DNA of 64,000 nt from Silurus meridionalis (lineage: Eukaryota > Chordata > Actinopteri > Siluriformes > Siluridae). Of the stretch, positions 47,176 to 57,244 are shown piece by piece. The stretch is taken from positions 30,158,862 through 30,222,861 of the forward strand of contig NC_060886.1 in assembly GCF_014805685.1 (NCBI RefSeq), read 5' to 3'. The notes beneath the pieces were generated by a model. It had not been told where the DNA came from. It ran no database searches and worked only from the letters and a program-made list of their open reading frames with translations. The translations under genes and the position numbers were made by a program. Every line of letters starts with the position of its first letter. Positions within the stretch are counted from its first letter, which is position 1.

Positions 47176-47218
47176 CAGAATTTTCTGCATAATGATTATC
47201 AGTGCGACATCACACTTG

Positions 47219-47219
<1 letters not shown>

Positions 47220-47286
<67 letters not shown>
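47220..47286. repeat. (CA)n microsatellite
   Basis: About 33 CA units, uninterrupted. Confidence 0.97.
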
Positions 47287-47287
<1 letters not shown>

Positions 47288-49077
47288 CCCCCATGATTGT
47301 GACATCTCTATAGAAAGCATGTATGGATAAAATAAACGGTAAACCAGAGAGCTGAACATCACCTTCCTACTCCTTCCATATGTTCCCCTTCAGAGAGTGA
47401 GAAATGAGGTGTTAAACAAGAGAGAAAGGTGTTTCCAGTGGAGGATGGAGGTTACACAGGCGTGACCCTGTTCCATTTATACAGTGATGTGAGGATGTTG
47501 AAAGGCGGCTGTGCTCAAACTGTTAATCGGAGGAAAGTAGTTGTTGAAAGTGGACCGAAAGTCCAACAGGATAAAACGGATTTGAAACTTCATGCTAAGT
47601 GATTTTTTATAACATTCACAAGCTGGAAAGAAGGTAAAATGTGACTCCACTAAAAGTGTCCATTTAAACTTTTACTCGAGTGAAAGTACAAAAGTTTTTG
47701 CCTTCAAATGTACTTTGAGTAGACTTTACTGAATCACCTCAGTTTCTGTGAAAAGACTCGAATGTGACTCTCAGCACACTGATCTATTAGAATATTATTG
47801 ACTCAAACACTGATTGATTTCTGTTACAATTATCATGAACACAAAACCTTCTTTCTAAATAAATCACGTGTGTTGTGTCGAGTTCGAGTCTGGAGTTTCT
47901 TCATCATTGATTCCTCTCTAAATGTTCTGCTTGATGTTGAACTGATGCTGAACTGTATGTTGGTGAGCGGTAGATGCACCGAGCGCCGATCAGAACACGT
48001 GTAAAACAGAGCGTGCGCTCGATCCTGATTGGTGACTCGCCAACTCAAATCTTTATCCACTCAAATAAACGAGCGTAATCGAGTAAAAAGTCCAATATTT
48101 GACTTTGACATGTAGTGCAGTTAAAGTCTCAGCGAATGGAAATATTTCAGTAAAGTACAGATATGAACTGGATCTAAACAGATCTTATCAGATCCAGATG
48201 TTCCAGCTGTTAAGAGGTTGGGAGTATAATTTGTGACACAATCAATAGGAACTCAATCTGACAGTTTGAGAGCATGAGATCTTAAAGTTCACCTTTTGGT
48301 TGCTTTGCTTAATTCCTTATGCAGCAAAAAATGACTTCTTGTATGATAATATCTACAATTTTTTAATTAAAGCATCAATTTATAATCCAACTAAAGAGTC
48401 CTTTCTGCTTTTGGGAAACGTCTTAAGGAGGAACCTATAAACAAATGAAACATCAAGTCTGTTATTTGTCCATACAAGTAAAATAAAGCTGTTTTTACAA
48501 CCTGTAAGTACAATTTCATTATATATCAGTTCCTCTGGAGGCCTGGCTGAGCCTCTTGAAGCCTCTTGAATCCGAGTCTCTGTTGGAAGACGGTGCTTGG
48601 AGGTAAGAGACCTCGGTTTGGAGGATTCAGCGGGTCTGAGGATGGAACAGAGGCTGATTTTCATGCTGTGAAAGCGAATCAGTGAATTTAGTGAAGGTTG
48701 GGGTCGTAGTGGAACATTCCGGAGGCACACACACATAATTGAGGAAAACCAAAGTGTATGCTTTTCCTGATGCGTGTATGAAGTAAAATCGATTACTCGT
48801 GTTTGTATCAGAATCCGAGTGAAGAAACTTCGACTTTATCTTTTTAACGTGGCAACAAAACGCCACGTGGATTCGAGAGGAGATTCGAAGGAGAAGGAAA
48901 GAAACGGAGACACGACCCACTGTCCTGTGTTGTGACAAAATGTTTTGTGACAAAAAATCGGATTTATTTGTACAAGATACAAAAATGTAAACATGGCAAA
49001 ATAAATAGTTAAAAGAAGAATAATGTATGATTTTGGACTCATGCATGATCCCTGCACTTACTGATGCACTTTAGTAT

Positions 49078-49362
49078 TTTATTTTTTATTTTTGATCTCC
49101 TCCTCCGTCCCCCTCCCTCCTCCCATCCGCCCCCCCGACTTGGCTGGAAGTGCCAAAGCATGAGGACAAGAACTAGAATTCAAGTAACAAATGACACCTA
49201 ATGATACAAATCGATTATTTTACAAGGTAGTGATAAGATCCCGATTTTACAAAAAAAAAGAAAAAATGTACACATTGATTATTCACAAAATGGCTGATAT
49301 GCTACTAAGCGGTGTAGGTCCACGTACAGGGGTTCGGCTCGGTTCGTCTGGACGGGGCGAGG
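49078..49362 (-). other. epc2: epc2 3' UTR with AT-rich poly(A) signal region
   Basis: Non-coding sequence after the TAG stop. Minus-strand AATAAA-type signals lie within TTTTATTTTTTATTTTT at 49078-49096, and another at 48963-48968, so the UTR is about 0.28 kb or about 0.42 kb. Confidence 0.5.
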
Positions 49363-49435
49363 CTATGTCACCTCCATGGCCACAGTGGTGTCCGTTAAAC
49401 CGTTCAGAGCCAGTCTCTCCGGCTCGTTCTTCTCC
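49363..49435 (-). CDS. epc2: epc2 coding exon 14 (C-terminus)
   Basis: GGTATCAG|GGAGAAG. It encodes REKNEPERLALNGLTDTTV and AMEVT, then TAG. Human ends ENHEPERLGLNGIAETTVAM and EVT. The very C-terminal AMEVT is intact. Confidence 0.95.
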
Positions 49436-51396
49436 CTGATACCAAACAAGGAAATCTCCGGTTGTAATAGGAACCGTGTTTGTGTATTTATATTTACAGC
49501 ACGAGGTCGTGTTTTTTTTTTTTTTTTTTACCTGTTGAGTGTGACTTTTTGCAGACTGCTGCTGGCCACGCTGGCGAGCTTCAATGTGGGCGATGAAGGG
49601 GCGCAGGGTCGTGCAGGGGACACGGCGCTCACGTGGGGCACATTCAGGGGTACGGCTGAAGGGCGGGCAGAGGTCGAAGAGCCTGAGACGCTGTTGAGTC
49701 CGAGCGGAGACGAACAGCTAAACTTACTCTGTCTTCCTGTGGAGAAATAAATCCACACCTGGTGGTTACAGAAGTTTTCTAAGTAGCTCTGACACCAGGT
49801 AGGGGTTTTTCCCTCCGCACGAGGAGCTCACCTGAATTGGTAAGGATGCCGTTGACGCCGGTGCCGTGGGGTTTGAGATCCTTGTTTGAGCCGCTGACTA
49901 CGGCCGAGGCGGCGAAGTGAGCGCTGGCCGAGTCTAACGTCTTGGACAGGGAGCCTGAGGAGGCTGGTTTCTGCAGGACAGGGCACAGGGGGTGTGTTAG
50001 TGTGTGTGTGTGTGTGTTGGAATACAGTGTGCTGATAATATAGTACAGGGATTCAACTCGACGTACAGACACTTGAGCGTGGGAAGGTTCAGACAGAGGT
50101 GGGTTCTCCTGCAGGCCTTGTTGCTGGAGCATCTGCGCCAACTGTTGCTGGTGGGACTGAAATTGCTCCTCTGTGATCCCACCTACACGAAGGAAGAGAG
50201 TGGAAGAAATATTGAGTGTTTTGCCAAAAAAGAAAGAAAGGCCTTATTCAAACTAAACCACAGCTGCTGGAGCGATTTTGGGGCTGTAGATGTGCACGTC
50301 ACCGTATTATTCTTTGGCAAAACTATTGGGACACCCGACACACGTTTTCCAGTCGCATGTGGCTCTTTTGGATGCATCAAATGTTATGAACGCCGGCTTC
50401 ATAACAATATGCTTTACATGCGTTGGACCGGAGGATCTTCTGCTATAATGCACTAAAAAGCATATTGCAAACCTTTTGGAATGGATTTCCCACACTGACT
50501 GCAGCCCTGATCTCAAATATAATTACATTATTTGATTGTACCTTCACTTTTTTTTTAGAACTGCAATTATTTTACATCACCACTAGATGGCGGAAGAGGC
50601 GAACAGTTTCGGTCGGTTTTATTTAATAGGTATCGAAACAAAATTCTTAAAAATGACCTGATACTTTTTTTTTTGGTTAAAGTATCAAAGATTCACGAGG
50701 AGGTTCTCTGTTCTGGATTTTCTGAGACAATTGTATACTTCCACAGCCTCATGCTATTCACATCTACATCAACAATAACAGAAAGGACCAAAAAAGTGTT
50801 TCGGTTGTGCATCTCGTGTCCATAATCCCCACCTAAACTGCTGTTTCTCAAGCTGTTGTTCACGTTCGTTCCTCCTCCTCCTCCGTTCCTGTTGTCCTGA
50901 AGCGAGTCCGTCCTGCCCTCTTCTTTTGCGCTCTGATTGAGGGGTCGGGGACGAAAGTACCTCCACCTGCACGCCTGGATGTCGTTGAGGAGCTGAGCCA
51001 GAGAGCGCTGAGGCTTTGCCCCGGAATGCCCCAATACGGGAACGTGTGCGTTCGTGTGTGTGTCGGTGAGCACCGGTAGCGAGTCGGAAGGGCTGACCGT
51101 GTCGGGGTCCAAGTGTCTGAGGACTCGGTCCAGGTCTGATGAGGTCTGGTCGAGGAGCATTCTACAGCAGTGAGATGAGCGGTGTTAAATACAGATCAAG
51201 CATCCTTTTCAACAAAACCATAGATGAAAAAGTGTGCGAGACGTGGGATGGGCTACCTGCCGCCACGGCCCAGACGTCTGCGCGAGACTCCTATGCAGCG
51301 GCGTGGCACGGACAGAGCTGTGAGGGAGTTTCTCTGGCACAGGGCATCGATTCCATCCAAACGTGGTACAGGAGTGCAGCTCTTATCTGTAATGGG

Positions 51397-51450
<54 letters not shown>

Positions 51451-54400
51451 TGCTTATAAATCTTTGTGCTTCAGATTGAAGCTTACATTAACAGCATTTG
51501 GTGTGCCTGGGATTTGAACTCATGACCTTCATGCCTTAACCAATAATCTTTTACCAGACTTACAGCGAGGTAATGGCAACCCGCTCGACGTCTGAAAACG
51601 AACGCTCCGTCCGGGTCGTTCTCCTCATCCGGCTCGGACGAGGGAGACTGATATGAAAAAGAGACGCAACATGATCATCATCATGGTCGCCCTCACACAG
51701 CATCTACACCACCAGTATTCCTGCTTACCAGCGGGAGTTCCTCCTCCCCGGAGCTGTGAAAGTCGTACTGCTTGATGTCGGCTTTGATGACGGCATGTTG
51801 ACGTAGAGGCTCCAGCTTGGGTCTGCGCGTGTTCTTTTTAAGCCCCCGGACGACGTCGAGCTGCGGCTCGGCCTTCACCAGGAAGTGGTGCGGGTGGTGT
51901 TTCGGCATGGGCTTGTGGCTCTGAAGATAAACCAGGCACGTACATTTTTTAACACGTTTCTACGTTCATAACTGATAATATAACGTGACCGTCTTGCACC
52001 AGTAAAAGAATGACAGCTGCAGTTCCGAGTGTTCGACATTAGGGGGCAGTGTGTGGCAGCACATTTTATATATATATAAAAACATCATTATTTTTTTTTT
52101 TTTGGTCATTTATGTTTGGTTTTAAAAGCCATGCCATTTTGCAACTCTAGATGTGACTACTGATTTTTCCCCCTTCAGCAATTCTAAAACATGTGAAGGT
52201 ATTTATTAAAGAACAACCAGCAGCTGGAAGTAATCATCAGCCCTGCTGTTATAAAAATGAGTCTACCCCATCTGACCGATCGGATCGGTGGTCCGACAGC
52301 GCCGTGATATTTATCGCTTTTCTTAGACGGAGACAGAGCTTTTCCAAAACCAACGCGAGACCTCACCTTCATTTTGTTTTCCGTTTTATGCCTGTTCCCG
52401 TTGGGGAGACACATCGGAGCTGGGTAGACGCTTTTTTCTGCCAGCGGTGCCGAGACCTCGTTTAGAACGTCTCCGGAGAAATCGTTCATCTGGTACCTGT
52501 GAAAGCAAAAGCGATTCGGATCGGACGCTCGTTCAGAAACGCAACCCCGTGTAGACGAGATTAATTAGAGCGTGTGTATGTACACGTACCTCTTCTCCAT
52601 CACCTCCAGCGTGAGATGCAGCAGCTCCCGCTTGCTCTTTTCCCTCTTCTTGACCATCTCTAAGATGGTGATGGCTCGGCTGAACTCCCGTCTCAGCTTC
52701 AGCATCTTCTCGTAGGAGGCCTCGTCGTTTTTACGGTTCTGCGGGGAAGAAAATAAAAACGCTTTGTCAGTTGTCTTACGGACCAAAGTTTTGGAGACAC
52801 CAGAGCTTTGGTTTGGTCTTCTTTTTAAACATCACATTCCTCAATGAGACCCCATTTACAGTTATAGTAACCTCCACTCTTCTGGGAAGATGTTCTACTA
52901 GATTTTGGAGTGTCTGTAGATTTAAAAGTAACAAGTTTATGGAGACATGAGGAAGAACATTTTATGGTTCAGATGTCCAAAACCCCCTGACTGCATACAA
53001 ATCAGCAACGTGAGCTTACCTTCCTGGTCTGCATCTTCTCCGTGCGCCGGCGGAAAGCCACGTAGGCGTCGTTGTTGGTGGAGCCGTCTCGCTTCTCCTG
53101 CCTGATCTGCGGGATGAGCGACGGGCCGCGGCAGTTCTTCCTCTTCCTCACCCAGTAGTCGTACACAGACTTGAGCAGGTAGTCGTCTTCGTTCAGGAGC
53201 AGCTTGGCCTCCTGCAGAGTCACCAGCTGCACAACGGACGTGTAAAAACAAAATTATATTCCACGTGTACTGGAGGAAAAAGAGAAATCGGAAATGAACC
53301 ATTACGAGATGTTTCGTGACCTGGTTCGCGCTGGCTTTCTCCAGACGGTCCACCATGACCTCGAACTGCAACGGTTTCAGCTCCATCTTACGGTTGAGAC
53401 GGTTGAGCAGCGTCTCGTCCTCGGAGTCCATGTCATAGTCGGGCTGCTCGCTGTCCAGTCCGAACGCTGGGGGACACGGATAGAGACACACACACACACA
53501 GGATTTTACTCGTCACATATGAGAGACCGTGAGTGAGGAGACGGAGAGAGACGAGATGGTAAAAGAGACCAGGAGAAGAAACGGGAGAGAAAAAGAGAGG
53601 AAATGGTGAGACAGGGGATGGTGAGATAGATGATGATGAGAGGGACCAAGAGAGATGAAAGGGATGGAGGAAAAGGTGAATTAGACCAAGAGTGAGAACA
53701 AATGAATGGAATACGGTGAGACAGGAGACGGTGGAAGACTTACGCTGGATGTGGATGAGCTGTTTGGGCTGCCGGAAGTCTCCTTTGTACAGACGGTCAT
53801 AGTAGGTGATGCAGCCCTGGGCTTCAGGCACCGGGATCACCATGCTGTCCTTCTTCTCCCTGAACACCTGCTGGGCACAGATGGCCCTCTGGAGATGGTG
53901 CTCCTGTAGGAGAACAGAGACGGGGAGGCTTCCACGTTAAACAATATCAAAAAACGGAGATCAGACGTTCCTGTTCCACACGTTCAGATCTTGAGGAATG
54001 ACCAGGTTTTCACAAGTCTACCTGTATGATCCTGAGACACTGGATATATTAAAAAACCCACTCTCTCATCTTCATCACGAAATCTCAGGACGATTTTGTA
54101 CGTATTTTTTAGCTCAGGTGGAATGCAGGGATGGACGTCAAAGCCCTGAGGGTGGTAGATAATTTGCGTGGGCGTGACGCGACGGAACGATTAAAATCGG
54201 AAAGACTCATTAGCGCTTTATTGCGCGTTACAATTAAAAAGCGAGTTATTGGCTCGGGAACATCCCGGGAGTTTGGCTCGGGTCGGCGCCCGGGAGGGTC
54301 TGGTTTACACGCTCGATAGACACACAGGCGGGAGAGTAAAGCTGATGAAAACCAAGGCAACGAGTCACTTCTTTCTCCCCTTGAAGCAGCAAAAGCATGT

Positions 54401-56494
54401 TCATATTAGAGTTTATCACCACCCCATATACACTGTGTTGTCAAAAGTATTGGGACACCTGACTTTGACCAGTCTTATGTGGGTGCCGGCTCCATGAAGA
54501 TATGCTCTACATGGGTTGGAGTTTTTATGGATCTGAACAAAATCTAGACGATCATCTTTCAGGAAGTGTGGAGCTTCTGCCCTCTTGTTTTTTAATATTT
54601 AAAAATTCTCACACGACATCTTCCCTCACAATTGGTGGGCCGTCCTCGTGAAACACATCGCACGCTCGTGCCACAGCCAATCAGGACGAAGCGGTAACGC
54701 ACTGCCACCTTCGCCTGCACTTTCATTTCCTGTTCAGCGCTGCAGGAACCTGGTTACCCACAAACCAGCACTTCCGGAGTGTGAATCTGAGAAACGCACA
54801 CGAGGACAGTGTCCTGAGGCTGAGTGTGTTCTCAAAAAGGGAGTTTGAAACACTTTGTAGCGTCAATTGTGCACGAGATGTTACTATGTAATATACACAC
54901 GTCATTGGTGTGACTCTGATACACTGTGTTAGTCCTGAGGAAAGTTAACCGTCTCGAGTATTCTAGTGGTGCTCCTACGTATCTGGGTCTATTCCTACCT
55001 AAAGACACCTGAGATCCTCCATATCTGTATAAAAAACAGCCCTGCCTGAGTGTGTGTATGCATGAGTGTGTGTGTGTTAGTGTTTTGAACTAGAGTTAGA
55101 AAGAGCTTATTATCTCAAATGGACACCTCGAAACCCATGTTTGATTTGAGATGAGGATATTTCCAATTATATGATGATAAATACAAAAATATGTCAAAAA
55201 AATAATAAAAATATGAATATCTATTTTTCACTATGGAAATGTTTTAATATTTGATATAAATTCTCCTGTTAAGCAAAAAGAAGAGACTACAGTGGGTCTC
55301 ATTTTAATATTATATAAATCATTTTTAACTTGTATCCTGATATATCTATTTTTAAATATAATTTTAATACAAAATCTAAAATAAATTCTCCACTTGAGGA
55401 GGACGAGGAAACTGTGGCTATTTTTTTTATTATATAAAAATATTTCACTAAGAAATATATCCTGAAAATCTTTTTTTTGCTATGAAAATTTTATTTTAAT
55501 ACAAATAAAAAAAAAATCTCCAGTCTTATATTAATAAATGTTACATTTATTACTAAAATAAATTCGTTATGATATAAATGTATATCCAAAGATATATATA
55601 TATATATTAAAAAAATTATGTTGATAAAGAAGACAATATTGTGGGTCTTTTTTTTATTAATATTTTATACAAATTAATTTTTAGCTTTTTAACAATAATA
55701 TTTAGTTAAGAAATATTTTATTTTATATATTAAAATAAATTTTATTGAAAGTGGAGACTACTAATAAAGTAATTATTATATAAATTAATTTAATTAATTA
55801 ACAATATATAGGTAAGAAATATTAATATTTATAAATGTATATAATAAATATATTAATACAGAATAAATAATTCGCCTGTTGAGGAGAATGTGGCGGGTCA
55901 TTTTTATTTTTTAGACAGTTATAAGTTTAAAAGAAATTATTTTAACAGTATATTAACAGTATTGCGATAATAAACCTTTTAACGTTTTATTTGTTGTAAA
56001 TATTTAATAATAAATAGTGTAAAATGGCGGCGGTGTGGATTTACTTGACAGCTAGCATGCTGTAGAGGTGTGAGTGGTTACTAGCTTGTGTGTAATCGGA
56101 GCACGGCCGGATGTGACGCAGCTTACGTCAAATTGCGTGTAACGTCATAGCGCAACGTACGTAGGTACGCCGTTTGCGTACGCATAGTGGAGGAGGGCGG
56201 GCGCTACGCATCGCAAACGGCGTAAAGGTGAATGGTGAATCAGGGCCGCTCCGCCCCGTCGCACACCTGAACCGCATTAAAAGCTAATTATCTTTTATAT
56301 ATATATATAACAATAATGAAACCACCCCCACATTGACGTACCGCTTCCTCTTCTTTCTCCATTCCGGTCGGCATCTGCGGTACCGCCCGGCTGATGGCTA
56401 CGCAGTCGGATAAATCCGGGACGTCTCCGTTACAGTAAACGGGAAGAGGTTTGGCGGCGTCTAGCGCTCGCGCCCGGAACGAGAGTTTACTCAT
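49363..56494 (-). CDS. epc2: epc2, enhancer of polycomb homolog 2 (14 coding exons)
   Basis: Chromatin scaffold subunit of the NuA4/TIP60 histone acetyltransferase complex; acts in the nucleus. Exons in transcript order: 56342-56494, 53744-53903, 53321-53466, 53020-53226, 52590-52738, 52367-52496, 51729-51920, 51564-51647, 51257-51381, 50833-51161, 50067-50182, 49832-49970, 49532-49736, 49363-49435. They sum to 2208 nt, exactly 735 codons plus TAG; human EPC2 is about 807 residues. The start MSKLSFRARALDAAKPLP and the end TTVAMEVT are family hallmarks. EPC2 is chosen over EPC1 because of FREKK, YYDRLYKGDFRQPKQ and LLNRLNRKME. Exons 1-5 encode the EPcA region, which binds the picNuA4 core. The C-terminal half keeps the KTLDSASAHFAASAVVS block. 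The exon 8-9 join is the least certain. Confidence 0.95.
49532..49736 (-). CDS. epc2: epc2 coding exon 13
   Basis: CTCCACAG|GAAGACAG to CAACAG|GTAAAA. It is Ser/Pro-rich and ends SSPTLKLASVASSSLQKVT, matching human PTALKLATVAASMDRVPKVT. A homopolymer T run (A on this strand) directly follows the donor. Confidence 0.9.
49832..50182 (-). CDS. epc2: epc2 coding exons 11 and 12
   Basis: Exon 11 (50067-50182) encodes GITEEQFQSHQQQLAQMLQQ and on to PSHAQVS. Exon 12 (49832-49970) encodes KPASSGSLSKTLDSASAHFA and ASAVVSGSNKD, then HGTGVNGILTNS. Human has GGITEEQFQTHQQQL and SKTLDSASAHFAASAVVS. The glutamine-rich segment is shorter than in human. Confidence 0.93.
50310..50470 (+). mobile_element. Tc1-like fragment in epc2 intron
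   Basis: TTGGCAAAACTATTGGGACACCCGAC is a terminal repeat, then GCCGGCTTCATAACAATATGCTTTACATGCGTTGGA. The 3' half is missing. Confidence 0.5.
50833..51161 (-). CDS. epc2: epc2 coding exon 10
   Basis: CTGCTGTAG|AATGC to GTTTAG|GTGGGG; 329 nt. It encodes RMLLDQTSSDLDRVLRHLDP and SLAQLLNDIQACRWRYFRPR, with RGR/RMLLD matching human GRVIMDRISTEHDPVLKQIDP and LSEILSNIRSCRLQCFQPR. A Gly-5 run (GGGGG) follows. CRWRYFRPR is closer to EPC1 (CRWRHFRPR) than to human EPC2. Confidence 0.92.
51257..51381 (-). CDS. epc2: epc2 coding exon 9 (LTALSVPRRCIG block)
   Basis: It encodes SCTPVPRLDGIDALCQRNS and LTALSVPRRCIGVSRRRLGR, then GGR; human has APRLDQ and CLTTLTVPRRCIGFARRRIGR. The acceptor ATAAG|AGC is chosen because it keeps phase 0. 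Nearby ACAG|AT gives the wrong phase. The donor GGCAG|GTAGCC is weak. A (GT)25 tract lies 17 nt upstream of the acceptor. Confidence 0.75.
51399..51448 (-). repeat. (GT)25 tract upstream of an epc2 3' splice site (CA on + strand)
   Basis: In the epc2 sense strand the run is GT/UG and ends 17 nt before the acceptor of coding exon 9. Confidence 0.95.
51564..51920 (-). CDS. epc2: epc2 coding exons 7 and 8
   Basis: Exon 7 (51729-51920) encodes SHKPMPKHHPHHFLVKAEPQ and IKADIKQYDFHSSGEEELPL. Exon 8 (51564-51647) encodes SPSSEPDEENDPDGAFVFRR and RAGCHYLA. Human has NKSDIKQYDFHSSDEDEFPQ and SEPEEENDPDGPCAFRRRAG. The intron between them is 81 nt with an in-frame stop. Confidence 0.93.
52367..52496 (-). 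CDS. epc2: epc2 coding exon 6
   Basis: TTTCACAG|GTACCAG to ATGAAG|GTGAGG. It encodes YQMNDFSGDVLNEVSAPLAE and LPNGNRHKTENKMK; human has YHLGDYGGEILNEVKISRSE and LHNGNHHK. The joined codon AG|G gives the Arg of EKRY. Confidence 0.9.
52590..52738 (-). CDS. epc2: epc2 coding exon 5 (EPcA, coiled region)
   Basis: TTCCCCGCAG|AACCG to GAAGAG|GTACGT. It encodes NRKNDEASYEKMLKLRREFS and RAITILEMVKKREKSKRELL, then HLTLEVMEK. It is highly charged, predicted helical and nearly identical to human. Confidence 0.95.
52780..52925 (-). mobile_element. Tc1-like fragment in epc2 intron
   Basis: CGGACCAAAGTTTTGGAGACACCAG is a terminal-like word, then AAACATCACATTCC and AGTTATAGTAACCTCCACTCTTCTGGGAAGATGTTCTACTAGATTTTGGAG. 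It lies in the same orientation as the gene. Confidence 0.55.
53020..53226 (-). CDS. epc2: epc2 coding exon 4 (EPcA core)
   Basis: TTGTGCAG|CTGGTG to AGGAAG|GTAAGC. It encodes LVTLQEAKLLLNEDDYLLKS, VYDYWVRKRKNCRGPSLIPQ and RRRTEKMQTRK. This is the most conserved enhancer-of-polycomb segment; phase 0 at both ends. Confidence 0.97.
53321..53466 (-). CDS. epc2: epc2 coding exon 3
   Basis: GTCCCCCAG|CGTTCGG to GAACCAG|GTCACG. It encodes FGLDSEQPDYDMDSEDETLL and NRLNRKMELKPLQFEVMVDR; human has FNLDNEQPDYDMDSEDETLL. The donor GTCACG is non-consensus after GT. Confidence 0.94.
53744..53903 (-). CDS. epc2: epc2 coding exon 2
   Basis: CTCCTACAG|GAGCACC to ATCCAGC|GTAAGT. It encodes EHHLQRAICAQQVFREKKDS and MVIPVPEAQGCITYYDRLYK, then GDFRQPKQLIHIQ. 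The FREKK and RLYKG words mark EPC2 rather than EPC1. Confidence 0.96.
54431..54570 (+). mobile_element. Tc1-like fragment in epc2 intron 1
   Basis: CACTGTGTTGTCAAAAGTATTGGGACACCTGAC is the left end, then GTGCCGGCTCCATGAAGATATGCTCTACATGGGTTGGAG and AAAATCTAGACGATCATCTT. Most of the interior is lost. Confidence 0.6.
55100..55945. repeat. AT-rich block with diverged long tandem units in epc2 intron 1
   Basis: Recurring markers are spaced roughly 110-160 nt apart: AAATTCTCCTGTTAAGCAAAAAGAAGAGACTACAGTGGGTCTCATTTT, then AAATTCTCCACTTGAGGAGGACGAGGAAACTGTGGCTATTTTT, a GATAAAGAAGACAATATTGTGGGTCTTTTT unit, AAAGTGGAGACTACTAATAA and TTCGCCTGTTGAGGAGAATGTGGCGGGTCATTTTT. The spacers are AT-rich. This suggests an old tandem duplication of a unit with one GC-richer island. 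Confidence 0.55.
56167..56223. repeat. Inverted repeat (hairpin) just inside epc2 intron 1
   Basis: ACGCCGTTTGCG at 56167-56178 is the perfect reverse complement of CGCAAACGGCGT at 56212-56223. The inner flanks, TACGCATAG against CTACGCAT, extend the symmetry imperfectly around a GC-rich loop. Confidence 0.85.
56342..56494 (-). CDS. epc2: epc2 coding exon 1 (start)
   Basis: The start is the ATG at 56494, giving MSKLSFRARALDAAKPLP, invariant in the family; an upstream in-frame start is not used in orthologues. It ends MPTGMEKEEEA at GAAGCG|GTACGT in phase 0. VYCNGDVPDLSDCVAISRAV is more diverged from human (IYRGKDMPDLNDCVSINRAV). Confidence 0.96.
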
Positions 56495-56935
56495 TGTTTT
56501 GAGGAGAAAACCCCCCACCACCTCCTCCTCCTCCTCCTCCCCTCCCTCTTCACCCCGGTGTGTGTGAACGCGGAACCGAGTCCGAACTTTAGAACCGAAT
56601 AATTGGCGCAGGTCTCGTGCTCCGGTCGCTCGCGTTCATTGACGTCGTCTCTGCCGCCACGCGGCTCTCGGACCCATTTTTGTTCTGTCCGCGTTCATCC
56701 GGGGCGCGTTCAACAACAACCTCCTCCTCCGCCGCGCCGCTCCGCTCTCGGAGCCGCCGCAAACATGGCGGACATTAACCCGGAGGAGGACGGCGCGGCT
56801 TCGCGCAGCAATCCCGTCGGCCACCGCGCGCGCGAGAGAGAGCGAGCGAGCACGCGGGCGCGCGCCAGGGACCGGGAGAGGAGGCGCGGCGATGCGCGGC
56901 GATGCGCGCTCACGTCAGGGCGTGCGACCACATGC
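56495..56935 (-). promoter_or_regulatory. epc2: epc2 5' UTR and CpG-rich promoter
   Basis: GC-rich sequence with many CpGs, TCC/GGA repeats (56519-56545) and CGCG runs. A YY1-type word, AAACATGGCGGACATT, lies at 56761 on the + strand. A similar AAAATGGCGGCGG is found at 56021. No TATA box is visible. The start site is not defined. Confidence 0.6.
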
Positions 56936-57244
56936 GAGACAAAATCTCAGCGATTTTATTCATATATAAAAAACCATTCCCCTTCTCATTCTAACAGGGT
57001 GATTCACCTAAACACAAGAGGAACGTGTGTTCTTGTCTTCTCTCTGAAATAGTTGCATGACCTTTCAGTCCAAAGCAATCGTGTTTTTTTTTTTTCTCAC
57101 CCTTCTCTTGTATAAAAGTTATAAAAAAAACAACACCACATTGCATAAATCCTGCTGGTATGTCTGATGTGGCTCTAAAATACAAACACAGCTTCATATT
57201 GTGAATATTTTAGAAGACACGTGAATAATATATACAAAAAGGTA

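Larger units (their letters stand above)
32231..49077. other. Intergenic region between convergent r3hdm1 and epc2, no gene seen
   Basis: No exon with family resemblance was found on either strand. The content is decayed transposons (listed separately), dispersed fish repeats, GT/CA, AT, CT and GA microsatellites, and low-complexity purine-rich DNA near 38.2-38.4 kb. The block 42940-43135 has overlapping open frames on both strands but no recognisable family. Confidence 0.6.

Noticed and set aside
48627..49046. 139-codon minus-strand ORF below epc2
   Set aside because: It lies downstream of the epc2 stop and poly(A) signals, with no homology and no splice acceptor linking it to epc2.
51648..51728. 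Retained-intron candidate in epc2
   Set aside because: This 81-nt intron is also divisible by three but contains an in-frame stop, unlike the one in r3hdm1.
56603..57052. 149-codon + ORF at the epc2 promoter
   Set aside because: Its N-terminal part is epc2 promoter/UTR antisense, it becomes Arg-rich low complexity, and no family is recognised; only the ATG context is kept as a minor finding.
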